Shown here in pieces: positions 22,921 through 34,400 of a DNA stretch of 64,000 bases. Under the pieces are notes generated by a model that was given only the letters and a program-made list of their open reading frames with translations, had not been told where the DNA came from and made no database searches. The number at the start of each line of letters is the position of its first letter. The first letter of the stretch is position 1. This DNA comes from Gnetum montanum (taxonomy: Eukaryota; Streptophyta; Gnetopsida; Gnetales; Gnetaceae): assembly GCA_015680685.1 (NCBI GenBank), contig MNCI01035799.1, positions 99,157 to 163,156 of the forward strand, in the 5' to 3' direction. Made by a program: the position numbers and the translations under genes.

Positions 22921-24320
22921 ACAACGCACATCTTCACATTTTAGCTCACATTGGGCATCTCTGGCAACTTACATTGAGAACCATCCTAGCATCCACTGAC
23001 GCTGGGTGTCCCTGACAACTTATGTTGGGAACTACCCTAGCGTCAACTCACGTTGGGGCCTGTTCCCAGCAAACTCACGTTGGGTTCCTACATTCCAGCT
23101 CATGCTAGGAACCTACAGCTCACGTTGTGAACCTGTAGCTTTCCCTGGGGATCCTACAACTCATGCTGCCTGGAGAACCCTATGCTCACATTACCCAAGA
23201 CCTTGGTAGTCACACTGGAAGTTAACCCTACAATGCAGCTCATGCTGCCAAAAAAAAAACAAGTCTCCTAACACCGACAACTACCATGGGCCAAAGGTAT
23301 ATGATTTCTTCATACCATAATCTTAATTATTTATTCCTATCTTGATTGATTTCTATCTCATGTCCAATTCTTTATTATGGTGCACCAAAAGGCTTGCTAT
23401 CGCTACTAGTTAATGTTTTAGGCTTCACATTTTGTAAGGTTATAGGTGCTAGTTGCCAGCCTCAGCACCGAACTGTTACACAAGGAGTTACACCAAAATA
23501 TGCGGGGACACAGAGATGCATTACAATATACATTAGCAGGGAGATGCAATCTGCACTGCTAAAGAGACTAACATTCCGAGAGTTATTTTTAGGGAACATT
23601 TCCAATCCTCCTGAGCCAAACAAAGCAGTTAAAGGCAGGCCTTCCCCTACACTCACTCTGGCTTTCCCTTCTTCTAGCACTCATGCTGCCAAGAAACCCT
23701 AGTGCTTACACTGCCAAGAAACCTAGAAAAACCCATACGGCCTGGGAAGCCCAAGAAAGCTAAAAACCTTGCAGCCCAGGAAGCCCAACAAAGCTAAAAA
23801 AACCATGTTGCAGGGAAGCCCCAAAAGCTCACATTGTTTAGGATATCCCTGACACTCACGACGTGCTCCCCCCAAAATTAAAAATGAAAAATGAAAAAAA
23901 AAATCTAACTTGCATTCACACCCTTCACACACAACCTAGGCACTCACGCTGACATCATGAAAATCAAGAACAGCGAGCCACAAATCCCAGATAAACCCCA
24001 AAATAGCCCAAAATTATAGCCATAAAATTCTGCCTAGGCACGTTGTTTACAAGTGCTAGAGAAAAGCAAAAGGAAACAAATCTACCTGTGCAAGGCCCCA
24101 TCACACGTTGGAATCCTGGCTTGGGGGAGACGCTGGAGAAGCTCTTTACTCTCCTCCACAAACGCCATATTTGTCTACCTCTTCCATTTGTCTCGGCTTG
24201 CTTTTCCTCTACCCTTGCCCTTCATGATTGCCTTGCTCATGCTGCAATTCATGCTGACACTGATGCTATAGCTCACGCTACACTCCTAGCTCATGTTATA
24301 GTCCAAGAACTCACACAAGC
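22921..24320. repeat. Region rich in CTCACGTTG / CTCATGCTG words
   Basis: More than fifteen copies of the degenerate word CTCAYRYTG occur, densest at 22940-23245 (spaced about 20-40 bases) and again at 23680-23960 and 24230-24310. These are the arm words of the B LTR hairpins. The array is imperfect, and here the words are mostly direct repeats rather than paired arms. A different insert (23300-23640) interrupts it. Confidence 0.55.
23346..23702 (+). CDS. Unidentified 118-residue open frame inside the repeat region
   Basis: Open plus-strand frame without stops; contains TVTQGVTPKYAGTQR and ALLKRLTFRELFLGN. Its middle looks richer in G+C than the surroundings. I do not recognise the family, and chance or capture of a host exon are both possible. 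There is a minus-strand open frame over the same bases (23462-23680), so the openness may only reflect base composition. Confidence 0.2.
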   Translation: MISISCPILYYGAPKGLLSLLVNVLGFTFCKVIGASCQPQHRTVTQGVTPKYAGTQRCITIYISREMQSALLKRLTFRELFLGNISNPPEPNKAVKGRPSPTLTLAFPSSSTHAAKKP

Positions 24321-24883
24321 ACAAACAATGCCCCTTCACTTAAAACCCCCCTTTTTAAACCTCAAATATTCATTCCCAATCTGGTTTAGTTTATTTTATT
24401 TTATTTATTTAAATTTACCATGTTTTCATTTATGCTATCTGTATTTCATGTTGGCCTAGTATTTCTCATTATGCTAGCCTCTAGAAATGAGGCCAAAAAA
24501 AGTTATTATTATTATGTAAAGGAAGGGATGAAAAGTTAAAATCAACACACACAAATATATATATATATACATACATATATAAAAATTTCAAAAATTCATA
24601 GAATTTTAAAGTCTCATAAACCTATTGTTCACACAAAATTCAAAAATCAAAAATGCCTTAGGCACTCAATTCGAATGACAAATTGACGTGAATATTACTA
24701 GCCCGGTATGGCCCTAAACTGCCATGTGGCTTGGTACAGCCTAAAACTGCTACGACAATCACTACACTCTGCAATTTCTTAGTACATAAATTAATTACCC
24801 AATGCCTATTTACATTTAAAAACTCCTTCGTCAAGCAAGTGTCACTTACTTCACTCCCAGTTTAAATTGGCAAGAGCAAGCAC
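24321..24883 (+). other. Element B spacer before RT
   Basis: AT-rich, with an (AT)n/(ATAC)n stretch at 24556-24583 and TAAACTG words at 24712-24722 and 24741-24751 that match 17613-17820. This suggests the two flanks of the antisense block were once one spacer, possibly the Ogre-type intron. Confidence 0.45.
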
Positions 24884-26482
24884 ATGGCCACAAAAAATAT
24901 CCTTTCAACGTTATCTCTCAGTGGAGCATACGGGGAGGTAAAAAGAGCAATAAATCTAGACCCATGCACGTACACTAATTTAATAGCCTCCACTCAGGAA
25001 ACATCAGACTGGCCTAAAAATGTGACTAAGACTTTGGATCTAGAGGCCGATAATATCACTGAAGATCCCCTTGTTGAAGTCCCCATTACCACATTTAATG
25101 GTGAAGCCAGAACATTGAAATTAAGCACTCTACTAGACTCACAACTTGTCAATGACCTCACTCAAGTACTGAAAGATAACATAAAAACATTTGCATGGTC
25201 ATATACCGACATGCCAGGATTAGACCTCCGAATCCTCCAACACAACATCATTCTCGATGAAAAAATTAAACCGGTGAAACAAAAGGCATGTAAGGTTAGA
25301 CCTGAGGTGGCTTTGGTAGTTCGTGCTAAAATCACAAAGCTCTACCAAGCTGGTTTCATCTAGGCCGTTGATTATTCCGATTGGATATCAAACATTGTTG
25401 TAGTCCCTAAGAAGAATGGTAGTATACACATATGCATTGACTTCCGTGATCTCAACACAGCCACTATAAAGGATGACTTCCCACTACTTAGCATCGATCA
25501 ACTTATTGACACGACTGCTGGGCATGCACTATTATCCTTTATGGATGGATTTTCAGGATATAACCAAATAAGAATCAATCCAGAACATCAACTCAGAATA
25601 ACTTTTATGACACCTTGGGGCACATTCTACTATACGATGATGTCATTCAGCCTTAAAAATGCAAGAGCTAAATATCTATGGGCAATGACATATATATTTA
25701 GTGATTACATGCTCAATTTGCTCAATGACTACATTGATGATATCGTAGTTAAATCTAAAACAACTGAACAACATGCAAAAGATCTAGACCTGGTGCTTAA
25801 ACGTTGTCTCAAATATGACCTTAGACTCAATCCAAAGAAGTGTATCTTTGGTGTCAAAACGGGCAAACTTCTTAGTTTTGTAGTCTCTGAAACAGGAATA
25901 CAGGTAGACCTTGATAAGGTTAAGGCAATAACTAACATGCAACCACTAGAAAACCTTACTGAACTATGAGGCCTCCAAGGTAGACTGCAATTCATTAGAC
26001 ATTTTATCGAAAGGCTAACAGATAAGTTGAGACCTATGCAACACTTACTATGAAAGAATGTGCATTTCCAATGGACTCAACAATGCCAAGAAGCATTCGA
26101 GAACATAAAGCAAGAGTTGGCTCAACTACGGATAGTTTATTCTCCTCAAGGCGATAAACCCTTCTACATCTACCTTGCAACTTTTGATTCTTCCATTGCA
26201 TCTACACTTTGTCAAAAATGTAAAGATGGAGTCGAGATCCCTGTATATTACCTAAGACACTCTTTAATTCCCTATGGACAACAATACAACGATGTAGAGA
26301 ATTCATGCCTCGCCATCATCTTCTCCTTGAAAAAATGGCAACATTATCTCTTCCGTAATCAAGTCTACATCATTTGCAAGAATAACGTACTCCACGCCAT
26401 CACTAACAACATCTATGAGTCGAGTAGGATAGCTAGGTGGAAAGCGATGATCGCAGAGTTTCACTTATACTATGTTGCTTAA
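24884..26482 (+). pseudogene. Element B reverse transcriptase and first RNase H
   Basis: A single frame with only isolated stops from the first ATG (24884). RT landmarks: LKDNIKTFAWSYTDMPG (start of domain), VVPKKNGSIHICIDFRDLN, first Asp in LLSFMDGFSGYNQIRI (about 25530-25575), TPWGTFYYTMMSFSLKNARA, catalytic YIDDIVVKSK (about 25731-25760), then LNPKKCIFGVKTGKLL. The first RNase H (about 26150-26480) has FYIYLATFDSSIAS, YNDVENSCLAIIFSLKKW and RWKAMIAEF; it is degenerate, as usual in Tat elements. Stops at 25361-25363, 25967-25969 and near 26052. Confidence 0.9.
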
Positions 26483-26499
26483 TCTTCCACAAGAGGTTA

Positions 26500-27076
26500 A
26501 GCAATAGTCACACAATTAGCCGTCTTGCCAATGCATGATCAAGCAATAATTAACCTTGAGTTCCATGATGAGAATGTTAACAGTATAGACACCGTACTTA
26601 ACAACTATGAGGCAATCCTCTATTGTGATGGAGCTTCAACCTCCTGAGAAGGAAGTGTTGCGGTCATTTTAACATACCCCTCTGGACAAATCCAACCCTT
26701 CGCCTACTGATTGACCTTTCCTTGTACCAATAATGTGGCAGAATACGAAGGTCTTCTTAGAGGTCTTCAAGCAGGATTGACTTCTAGAATCTCACGTCTT
26801 GTAGTTCAAGGTGATTCACAGTTAGTCATTAATCAAGTCACAGAAGTTTATGCATGCAAAGATCTCCATTTGAAACCTTATTGTGATTTGACCAAACACC
26901 TGTTGAGGCGATTAGTAGAAGTGGATATGCAGCATGTCCCTAGAAGTGAAAAAACCATTGTCGATGCACTTGCTACACTAGCCCTAAATATGACACCCGA
27001 AATGTTCCATGCGTTGCCTACCTCTATAACAAATTGTGCCAAACCTATAACTGACGCTCTCGTGAAATGCCTATAG
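26500..27076 (+). pseudogene. Element B second (archaeal-type) RNase H
   Basis: Same frame as RT. ILYCDGASTS (Asp 1, about 26615-26640), NNVAEYEGLLRGLQAG (Glu, about 26735-26780), VVQGDSQLVINQV (Asp 2, about 26800-26840) and IVDALATLAL (Asp 4, about 26955-26985) give the full D-E-D-D set. An additional RNase H of this type directly before integrase is the hallmark of the Tat lineage (family knowledge). Two stops lie in the 5' half (about 26480 and 26644) and one at about 26708. Confidence 0.88.
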
Positions 27077-28227
27077 CATCCATTAGCACAACACACGCAA
27101 TAGAATGGTACGATGACATAAAAGAATATCTTCTAAGAGGCGAACCTCCACAACATTTGACAAACGCTCAAAAATACGTCGTGCAAAAATGCTCTCGGCA
27201 ATATGCGTTAATAAGAGACACCTTGTGTCAAAAATCCTATGAAGGCATTCTGCTAATGTGTGTTAGTAGCATCGATGGTCAAATGATTATAGAAAAAGTC
27301 CATGAAGGACTTTTTGGAGGGCACATACCACCCAAAGCAATGGCAACAAAGATTAGGCATTTAAGCTACTACTGGCCACACATGGAGTACAATTGCATCT
27401 CAAAGGTTAGAGCATGTGACATTTGCCAAAGGCATGGTAACCTGATACATGTGCCACCTAATGAATTGCACATAACATAAATCACATGGCCATTCCAAAA
27501 ATGGGGATTAGACTTAATTGGACCGATAACGCCATCATCCTCCATAGGACATAGCTTCATTATCACTGCAACTAAATACTTCACAAAATGGTTCAGCAGT
27601 ATAGATACTAAAAGCTTTTGTGAAAGCCTGGGTATTAAACATGCATTCTCATCACCCTACTATCCATAGACAAATGGTTAAGTAGAGGCTACAAATAAAA
27701 CTTTCATCACGGTGCCCAAAAAGATTCTAAATCAGAGTAAGAGATGATGGCACGAATAATTAGTCTACGCATTATGGGAATACAGAATGACACATCAAAC
27801 ATCTACAGGTAAAACTCCATATAGTCTTGTGTATAGATCTAAAGCTATTTTACCTTTAGAGTTACAGGTTCCCTCGTTGTAAATAGCTCTTTCGGGCCTC
27901 CTCGATGAAAGTCAAAACAATGAACTGTGCATTGCTGACCTTGACTTGGTGGAGGAGGAATGTGTGTGAACGCTTGATCAGATCGAGTGGTATCAGAAAC
28001 AACAACGACAATGACATAAGCACAATCTACATAAACACCAAATTAAGGAAGGAGACCTAGTCCTTAAGGTCGTCCATGAACACCCAAATAAATTCTCAGC
28101 CAACTGGGAAGGGCCTTACTTAGTCACCAAGGCGTACAATAACGAAGCATTCAAACTTACTGACATGGACGGGAGCGAGTTCACTAATCCTACAAATCAC
28201 CTATACCTGAAATGGTACTATGTCTGA
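27067..28227 (+). pseudogene. Element B integrase with deleted catalytic segment
   Basis: Frame shifts by one relative to the RNase H. Zinc region: KVHEGLFGGHIPPKAM and CDICQRHGN (HHCC). Core: WGLDLIGPIT (Asp 1, about 27505-27535), YFTKWF, then an abrupt join at about 27591-27600 to FCESLGIKHAFSSPYYP. About 35-40 residues that normally carry the second Asp are missing, while the frame is kept. The Glu region reads TNG, stop, VEATNK. The C-terminal GPY/F module is NWEGPYLVTKAYNNEAFKL; ends KWYYV and TGA. No chromodomain. Confidence 0.88.
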
Positions 28228-28240
28228 TGAACTTGAGCTA

Positions 28241-28655
28241 CAGAATGGTCCTGGCATCATGACTTAAAACTAATAACACATAATGGTCCTAGCATCATGA
28301 CTTAAAACTGATACCACAGAATGGTCCTGGCATCATGACTTAAAACTAATACCACAGAATGGTCCTAGCATCACGACTTAAAACTGATACCATAGAATGG
28401 TCCTGGGGCTATGACTTGCAACTGGCACCACAAAAATTTCCTAGAGTCGTGACAATAAAATGACACCACAGAATTCCATCTGGTATGACACAAAATGGCA
28501 ATGCCCATCCACCATGATGTGAAACTAGCATCTAGAGTCTACTAAGACTATAAACTGGTTTTCCTCTTCACAGTCCACTACGAATATAAACTAGCAATGC
28601 ACACTCTGCTATGACGCTAAACTGGCACCGTCCAAAGGGTTATGATGTGAAACTA
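28241..28655 (+). repeat. Tandem repeats of 37-39 bp after integrase of element B
   Basis: Five good copies (28241-28435) of a unit starting AGAATGGTCCTGGCATCATG and ending GACTTAAAACTGATACCAC, then progressively diverged copies to about 28655 (CTATGACGCTAAACTGGCACC and similar). Starts 13 bases past the integrase stop. Tandem repeats here are typical of Ogre-type elements. Confidence 0.88.
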
Positions 28656-29874
28656 ACCCACAATAGTGCGCTACTATAAAAGACATCATCAATGACAAGG
28701 CAATACTTGAAAATACATGTTGATGCAGTTGGTTGTGTCTATTTCACAAAGACTAGCTACCCATTTGTCTCACAGACCCTAATGAAGCTTATGCTGTTCA
28801 AGATTCTGTCTTCTCTGAAATTGCACACGGTGGCTCCATCTCCTAGGTTGTTTTCAGGTTTAAAGTGCTTAGCTAACCAAATCATTTGTGGTTTTCTTAT
28901 CTTCTTGGAGTTGTGTTTGCAGGATGACACACTTGAGGCATTCGTGCATAGATGCATTTCATCATGACGACAAGGTATCACATTCTTCTTGATGCACGCA
29001 ACTGGGTTAATCAATCCATTCATAAGTACATTCATGATTCCTGATACATTCCCTATTCCCCTTCATGTTCCCCTTATCCTATTCAATTACACTCCTAGAT
29101 ACATTCTACTCATCCCGAAGCTCTTGATACATTGTTGCACATTGTGATCCTCTAAACAGTTGCAACGCAAAACACAGTACACAGTACACGATACAAATGC
29201 AAGCACATGAGCACGAGCACAGCACTAAAAGCAAGCTCTTTCAAAAATACCCAAAATAAAAATAGAAAGAAAAGAAAAACAAAAGAAAAAAAGAAAGAAA
29301 AAGAACAAAAAAGTCAAAGAGCGAAATGCACAAAAAAGGTCTTCATGACCCCATTGACATCATAAACCAAAGACAGTCGACTATTCTCATACAAGCCCCT
29401 CGTAAGAAGGCAATTGTCTTGAAAAAATGATTATGCTCGTGTCTCAAATGATCATGTTGCACATCATCGCGTGGCATTGGCTGTTTACAACGGGTTCCCG
29501 TAAATACTCTATAAGAGTCTCATTTCTCCAAAGAATGCACTACCCATGTCCTGGTCCCGAGTCTGCTAAACACTGGCTATTGACAAGGACCAGAAATGTA
29601 GCTCATTCACATGAGAGCATTCCTCTCCCACAATTTCAATAGCAATTATAACCCCTGATCAACTCTTGACTCCCCCTCCAGTTACAACCGATCCCCTTGC
29701 ATCTTGAAATGCATTTCCCCGATCCCATATACACTTCCCTAATCCCATGTACTTTTAAACATGGTGTGATGAAGTCCAGCCAAGGATCGATGATTAATCC
29801 TTGGTACTTGGTTATTCATGGTGTTTTGCACTTCTTTGTCAACGCCTCTCGGGTAGGTTCCTCTAGACGTCAAT
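28656..29874 (+). other. Element B 3' noncoding region
   Basis: No protein recognised. Contains a purine-rich A/G stretch at 29245-29335. The open frame 28692-28967 has no recognisable motif and is opposed by another on the minus strand. Confidence 0.5.
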
Positions 29875-29887
29875 AAAGAGGGGCCAA
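29875..29887 (+). other. Polypurine tract of element B
   Basis: AAAGAGGGG (29875-29883) plus CCAA directly precedes the TG of the 3' LTR. Confidence 0.8.
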
Positions 29888-31616
29888 TGAAACACCACTA
29901 ATTTCAACTTAACACTTTGAAACAAGAACAACCTAGAGCCCTTTCAGCTTTTGGGAAGCAAAATTTAACTAAGGCATGTAGCTGACGCTGAGGTCACACT
30001 GGCAGTGTGAGTACAGCGTAAGCAACTTTAGAAGTTTCAAGTCAAAATGATCCAAATTTGAGGGTGCAAGCCATCCTCAAGGGCTACTGATGTCCACTCC
30101 AAGTCTCAGCAGTCGAGAATTCAAATTTCAAAACAAATTGTTCACATTTTCACACTCATACTATTACTCATGCTGAGGTCATGTTGGCAGCATGAGTGCA
30201 GCGTAAGTAACTATAGGAGCCTTAAAACTGAGTTAAAATGATCTGATTTCCAAGATGCAAGCCATCCTCAAGGTTCATTGTTGACAGCTTCAAGTTCCAG
30301 CCTCCAGAATTCCAAATTTTAGATCCAAAATTGGACGTTTTTGAAGATCACACTATGGTCACACTGCACTTACACTAGCAGTGTGAGTATAGCTTGAGCT
30401 ACCCAAAATGCTCCAAAACAAGGCACATCAAGCTCAATTTTTGACTTTCAGATCATTCTCAAGGTCAATCACAGTTAGGCAATCATTACACTTCAAGAAT
30501 CAGGCTTCAAAAATCACGATTTGATGCAAAACATGTTATTTTCAACTCATTCACGCTGACGTCATGCTGAGGTCATGCTGAATGCAGCATGAGTACAACG
30601 TGAGTACCGAACCCGCTCAAGCAAAATCACACCAAACACACGCTGAGAACACGGCAGGACATAATCAACTCACGCTAGAAGCCCTGATGAAGCAAAGACA
30701 CCTCAAACAACCACAGAACCACTCAAATTGACATTCAGCAATAGTCAATTCAGAGATCTAGAAGTTTCAAGTGAGCCAGAGTCAATTTCTCTTATTGTAC
30801 ATTATCATTTCATTGTAAATTTTCATTATTTGTGAGCTTGTCAGGCTCTTACGCTCCGAATTGTATGTGCTTCCATGAGCGTAAGCTAGCTTAAGTAAGT
30901 TATCACAAGCTGTAAGATACAATGCACCTGGTCAAGAACATAGCTTGCCCACACATGTCGAACTCACACACAACTGTCCATCAGACATGTGTCACTTGAT
31001 CAGTTTTCCTCTTAATTCTTAGCCATTGATTCCATCCATGAATTCCGCACCTAAGCCCAAACAAACCCTATAAATACCCTGTCAATTCACATAAATAGGG
31101 TTGGCAATTTTGAAGGTTGAAGGCTTAGGAAAATAAGACCAGCAATCCTTGGGCGCTCAGGCACACCTGATTCCTAGCATCCAAGCACATTCTGAAACAC
31201 ATCACCCTGGGGATTGGTGCTTGACTTGCCATCCACACGTGCAGCTATGCTTTGACCAGTGCACATCTTTTTTGAGCAATACAATATAGTTCATTTTTCC
31301 AGCCATTATAATGTTTACTTTGTTTTACATTTAGTTTATGTTTTGTTTACAATACCAGTTCTGTACACGTTTCTGTTTACATTTTGGACGTACTGTTTAC
31401 ATTTCAGACATCAGTTATGATAACCCCAGTGCAAGCCATAGTTTATGCTTGAGGAAGTCCTTGGTTCATTTCCGTGTAGACCATCCAAGGCACTTTGCCT
31501 TCGTTTCCTTTTTCCAACTTGCCCACAGGCGAAGGCAAGGTCAGCTATGTCTGCCCGACAATATTTCGGTGTTTGTTTTCCCTTCCAGCCTTACGCCGAA
31601 AATTTAGGTCAGTACA
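29888..31616 (+). repeat. 3' LTR of element B (1729 bp)
   Basis: Begins TGAAACACC, ends GTACA, followed by TAATT (31617-31621), the right target duplication. Carries the four hairpin modules (29981-30606), TGACGTCA at 30557-30564 (a bZIP-type palindrome), a decayed G-box at 30984-30993 and TATAAATA at 31069-31076. Differences from the 5' LTR are mostly transitions at CpG-type sites, plus a small insertion near 30660-30720. Confidence 0.92.
29981..30606 (+). repeat. Hairpin modules in the B 3' LTR
   Basis: Counterparts of 11984-12602. In module 1 the inner stem is CACACTG/CAGTGTG here but CATGCT/AGCATG in the 5' LTR: both arms differ, yet each copy pairs perfectly. Module 3 shows a similar paired change (TACACT/AGTGTG here, CATGCT/AGCGTG there). 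Confidence 0.75.
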
Positions 31617-31621
31617 TAATT
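31617..31621 (+). repeat. Target site duplication of element B, right copy (TAATT)
   Basis: Exact match to 11885-11889. Confidence 0.85.
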
Positions 31622-33784
31622 CTCATCCTCATTGTATGCTAGGATTAAGATTCATGTATTTATTTTTGATTATTTTTTTAAAATCATTGGAATGTTTTTT
31701 GTAGCTACATGACACTATGGGTGACAAGGAGCCGTAGTCTAACCTTGTAGGCAAATGTGAGTTGAAGTCTACCAAAGTGAATTCAAATTATGTATTTTAT
31801 ATATTTTCTAAGTTAGGTCATTTGTTGTAGATCACTGCAAGTCACAATGAGCCACAACTTGCAAATTTCTAGTCATAGTAAGAATCATAGTCAACCAATA
31901 AATAATCGAAAAAATATTTATGATTTTATGAATGTGCTTAGTTACAATTGTAGAATGGCTACTGCAAGTCACACTCACTCATAGTCTAGATAGAAATGAT
32001 TTTTATGAAAAAGGCATGATTTTCAGGGTAGTTCAACGATTGGAAAAGATGACGTGACACTTGGAAAAAGTATTAATGGCTAAGAAAACTCAAGAAAAGA
32101 TGTCTACTATTATCCTAAGGCATTCTATTGATTGAGAGAGAGAAAAAGAGATCTTCTTAAGCCTTGTAAGCATTGTGAGTGAGTGATCATTCATTAATGG
32201 TTTAGCTTATATTCTTGGAGGATGTGAAATTTTGATTAATTAATTATTTACCCTTGTAAATGTGCTTACTTCCATTGCATATTATCATCTATTTTATTTG
32301 AGAAAGAATAAAGTTCTCCATTTTCTTTCTTATTAAACTGAGGAACTGTATTAGTTCTTTGTATCTCACCTTGAATTTATCTAAAGATAATTTATAAAAT
32401 CACTTAAGGGATATCATAAATAAATACTAATCTCTTAATAAATCCTTGAACTTAAACACTTATAAATCTGTAAAATCATATAAACACTTCAAAGCTTAAC
32501 ACTTAGAAACCACTTGGAAATCCACATTAGCACATTTATGCCCACTTAGGACTCATTATATCATAAATTAGAGCTTAACAAAAATTCCATGTTTATGGCT
32601 CAAATTACAAATCCTCATGGATTAAAAATCCTCTTACATGTTTAACATAACTTTTGGATTATGTTATGACTAGTATAAACCCTATAGCTACCTTAAGGTC
32701 TTAGCCCCTCACACCACCTTAACAAGTGTGATATTTAACTAAACATCAATCCCCAGGCAAACATGGTTAGTCCAAAACCTTACAAAGATTGTCCATTGCT
32801 AAAAAGTTCAAAATGAGACATGATATTAACCAAATGTACATTTCTCAAGCTAATATGATCATTCTACAAACCCCACAAATGTTTGCTCATTGTGAGAAAT
32901 TCACATTCCAACAACCTTTAAACCTATAGAAATTATGTCTTGTAAATGATTTTTCAAGTATTCCAACTTATTGAGTGCATCGATACATGTCTCAAATGTC
33001 TATCAATCATTCCCATATGAATGTGTCATTACCATTTGATGTTAAGGTGAATATGCTACATCAAAAAATACATACAAAATTCATCCTAACTTTTGTTTTG
33101 ATCCCTAACCAAGTTGTGACATATATCATGATGTAGAAAAACATCATTATTCCATCACTACCAAGAGAAGATCATGTAGCAAAATGATGGTATCAAAATG
33201 TTGAGTGAAAATCTACATAAAACAACAAACTATGAATTAATCATCAAAAGCCAAGTTTATATCAAAAATACATGAAATATGATTAGATCATCAATGAAAC
33301 CGTTACATAAAGAAAAGAAGGTATAAAAACATAAACTACTTATTAGAATTAATGAAATCAAGGATATTTTCTCTACCTTGGAAGATCAGTTACAAGCAAA
33401 CTTCACCAAGAAAAAATAAGTTCAAATTTATAAATCACCTAGAGATTCACAAAACACAACCACAAGCAAGAGAATAAGAGAGAGAGAGAGAGTAGTGAAT
33501 AATTAATGCCAAGAAAGGTACCATTGCAAAATATTTATAGACACAAAAGATAGGGTTTGGGAAATTCTTAAAAAAAAAAAGAATTAATAATGTATTTTGT
33601 AGAAATTAGATAACATGAATCCACAAAAAGAGTCTAATGATGATCAACTGATTAAAGTTAATAAGAGGATACTGTAATGAGTCACATATCCAAGAATGAA
33701 TTTCGAAATAAAAGAATAGTTGGAATAAACCCCAAATATCTATTCACATAATAAAGGTTTGCATTTTTTATAAAGGCATATTAT
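31622..33784. other. Unassigned AT-rich DNA; possible decayed minus-strand LTR near 33480-33560
   Basis: No coding domain recognised. On the minus strand TATAAATA at about 33529-33536 is followed by a CT-rich stretch ((GA)n on plus, 33477-33493), a pattern of LTR promoters, but I found no matching partner LTR. Confidence 0.35.
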
Positions 33785-34400
33785 TATGTCTTGAAGGTAA
33801 TTATTTTTTTTTCAGTTATACCATTAGATTATGGGTTGTATCCCCATGTATTCTAATGAAAAATTCCTTGCTTGATATAAAATTCTCTCAAGTTGTTTAT
33901 AAATTCTCCTCCTCTTTTAGTTCTTATTGATTTAATTATATGATTCATGATATTTTAAATTAGATTATAGTACTTTTGGAATTTTTGAAAAGCATCGTCC
34001 TTTGTTTTCAAGTTGTATGTGCAAGTGTATCTAGTATAATCCTCTATAATGGTCATGAAGTAGTTGGCTTCTCTAATACATGTGGTTAGCATGGGTCCTA
34101 AAAAGTCAATATATATGTATTTTAGAGGTACCTTATTTCATTCCATAGATGTCATATGAGAAGAGTCAGTTTGTCTTCCTTAAATGCAAATTTCACACTT
34201 ATCTTTAAGAATGTCTTTGATGATATGATCAATTGCCTTTTTTTTTTGTTTATCCATTTTTTTAGTTTTAGAGAAGAAAGTATAGCCAATTTTTTTATAC
34301 CATGGCTTGAATTCTTCTTCTAAGCTTTATCCTACTGTGTGATTTACTTTTAATATTTCTTCAATTTTTAATGCTACTTCTTTGTTATTTATGTTGAGTA
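33785..34400 (-). pseudogene. Ty1/copia integrase remnant (element G)
   Basis: Minus strand. KDKCEIC (zinc part, about 34210), YIDFLGPM with Asp 1 (about 34100), FMTIIEDYTRYTC, KTKDDAFQKFQKYY, then IRTKRGGEF (about 33905), the place of the usual SDRGGEF, so Asp 2 has become Lys. Then NNLREFYIKQGIFH and YNP, stop, SNGITEKK (Glu present). The match ends at about 33785; RT and RNase H, which follow integrase in Ty1/copia, are absent. Frame interrupted by a few stops. Confidence 0.8.

Larger units (their letters stand above)
11890..31616 (+). mobile_element. Element B: Tat/Ogre-like Ty3/gypsy retrotransposon, 19.7 kb
   Basis: Bounded by LTRs of 1688 and 1729 bp and a perfect TAATT duplication. 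Internal order: primer site, gag with CX2H-type zinc motif, protease, 7.35-kb spacer, RT, RNase H, a second archaeal-type RNase H, integrase, tandem repeats, polypurine tract. The second RNase H is diagnostic of the plant Tat lineage; great length, a noncoding stretch between protease and RT (an intron in Ogre) and tandem repeats before the 3' LTR are Ogre traits (family knowledge). The spacer has been enlarged by foreign DNA and holds an assembly gap. Dead: stops throughout, and the integrase lacks its second catalytic Asp. Confidence 0.9.

Noticed and set aside
28241-28655. CRISPR-like regular repeats
   Set aside because: Units abut as tandem repeats without unique spacers, in a plant retrotransposon; not a CRISPR array.
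28692-28967. Possible extra gene after the B integrase
   Set aside because: No recognisable motif, and an equally long open frame lies on the opposite strand (28757-29035).
31338-31607. Open frame in the B 3' LTR
   Set aside because: Same reason as its 5' LTR counterpart: LTR sequence, frame not conserved between copies.
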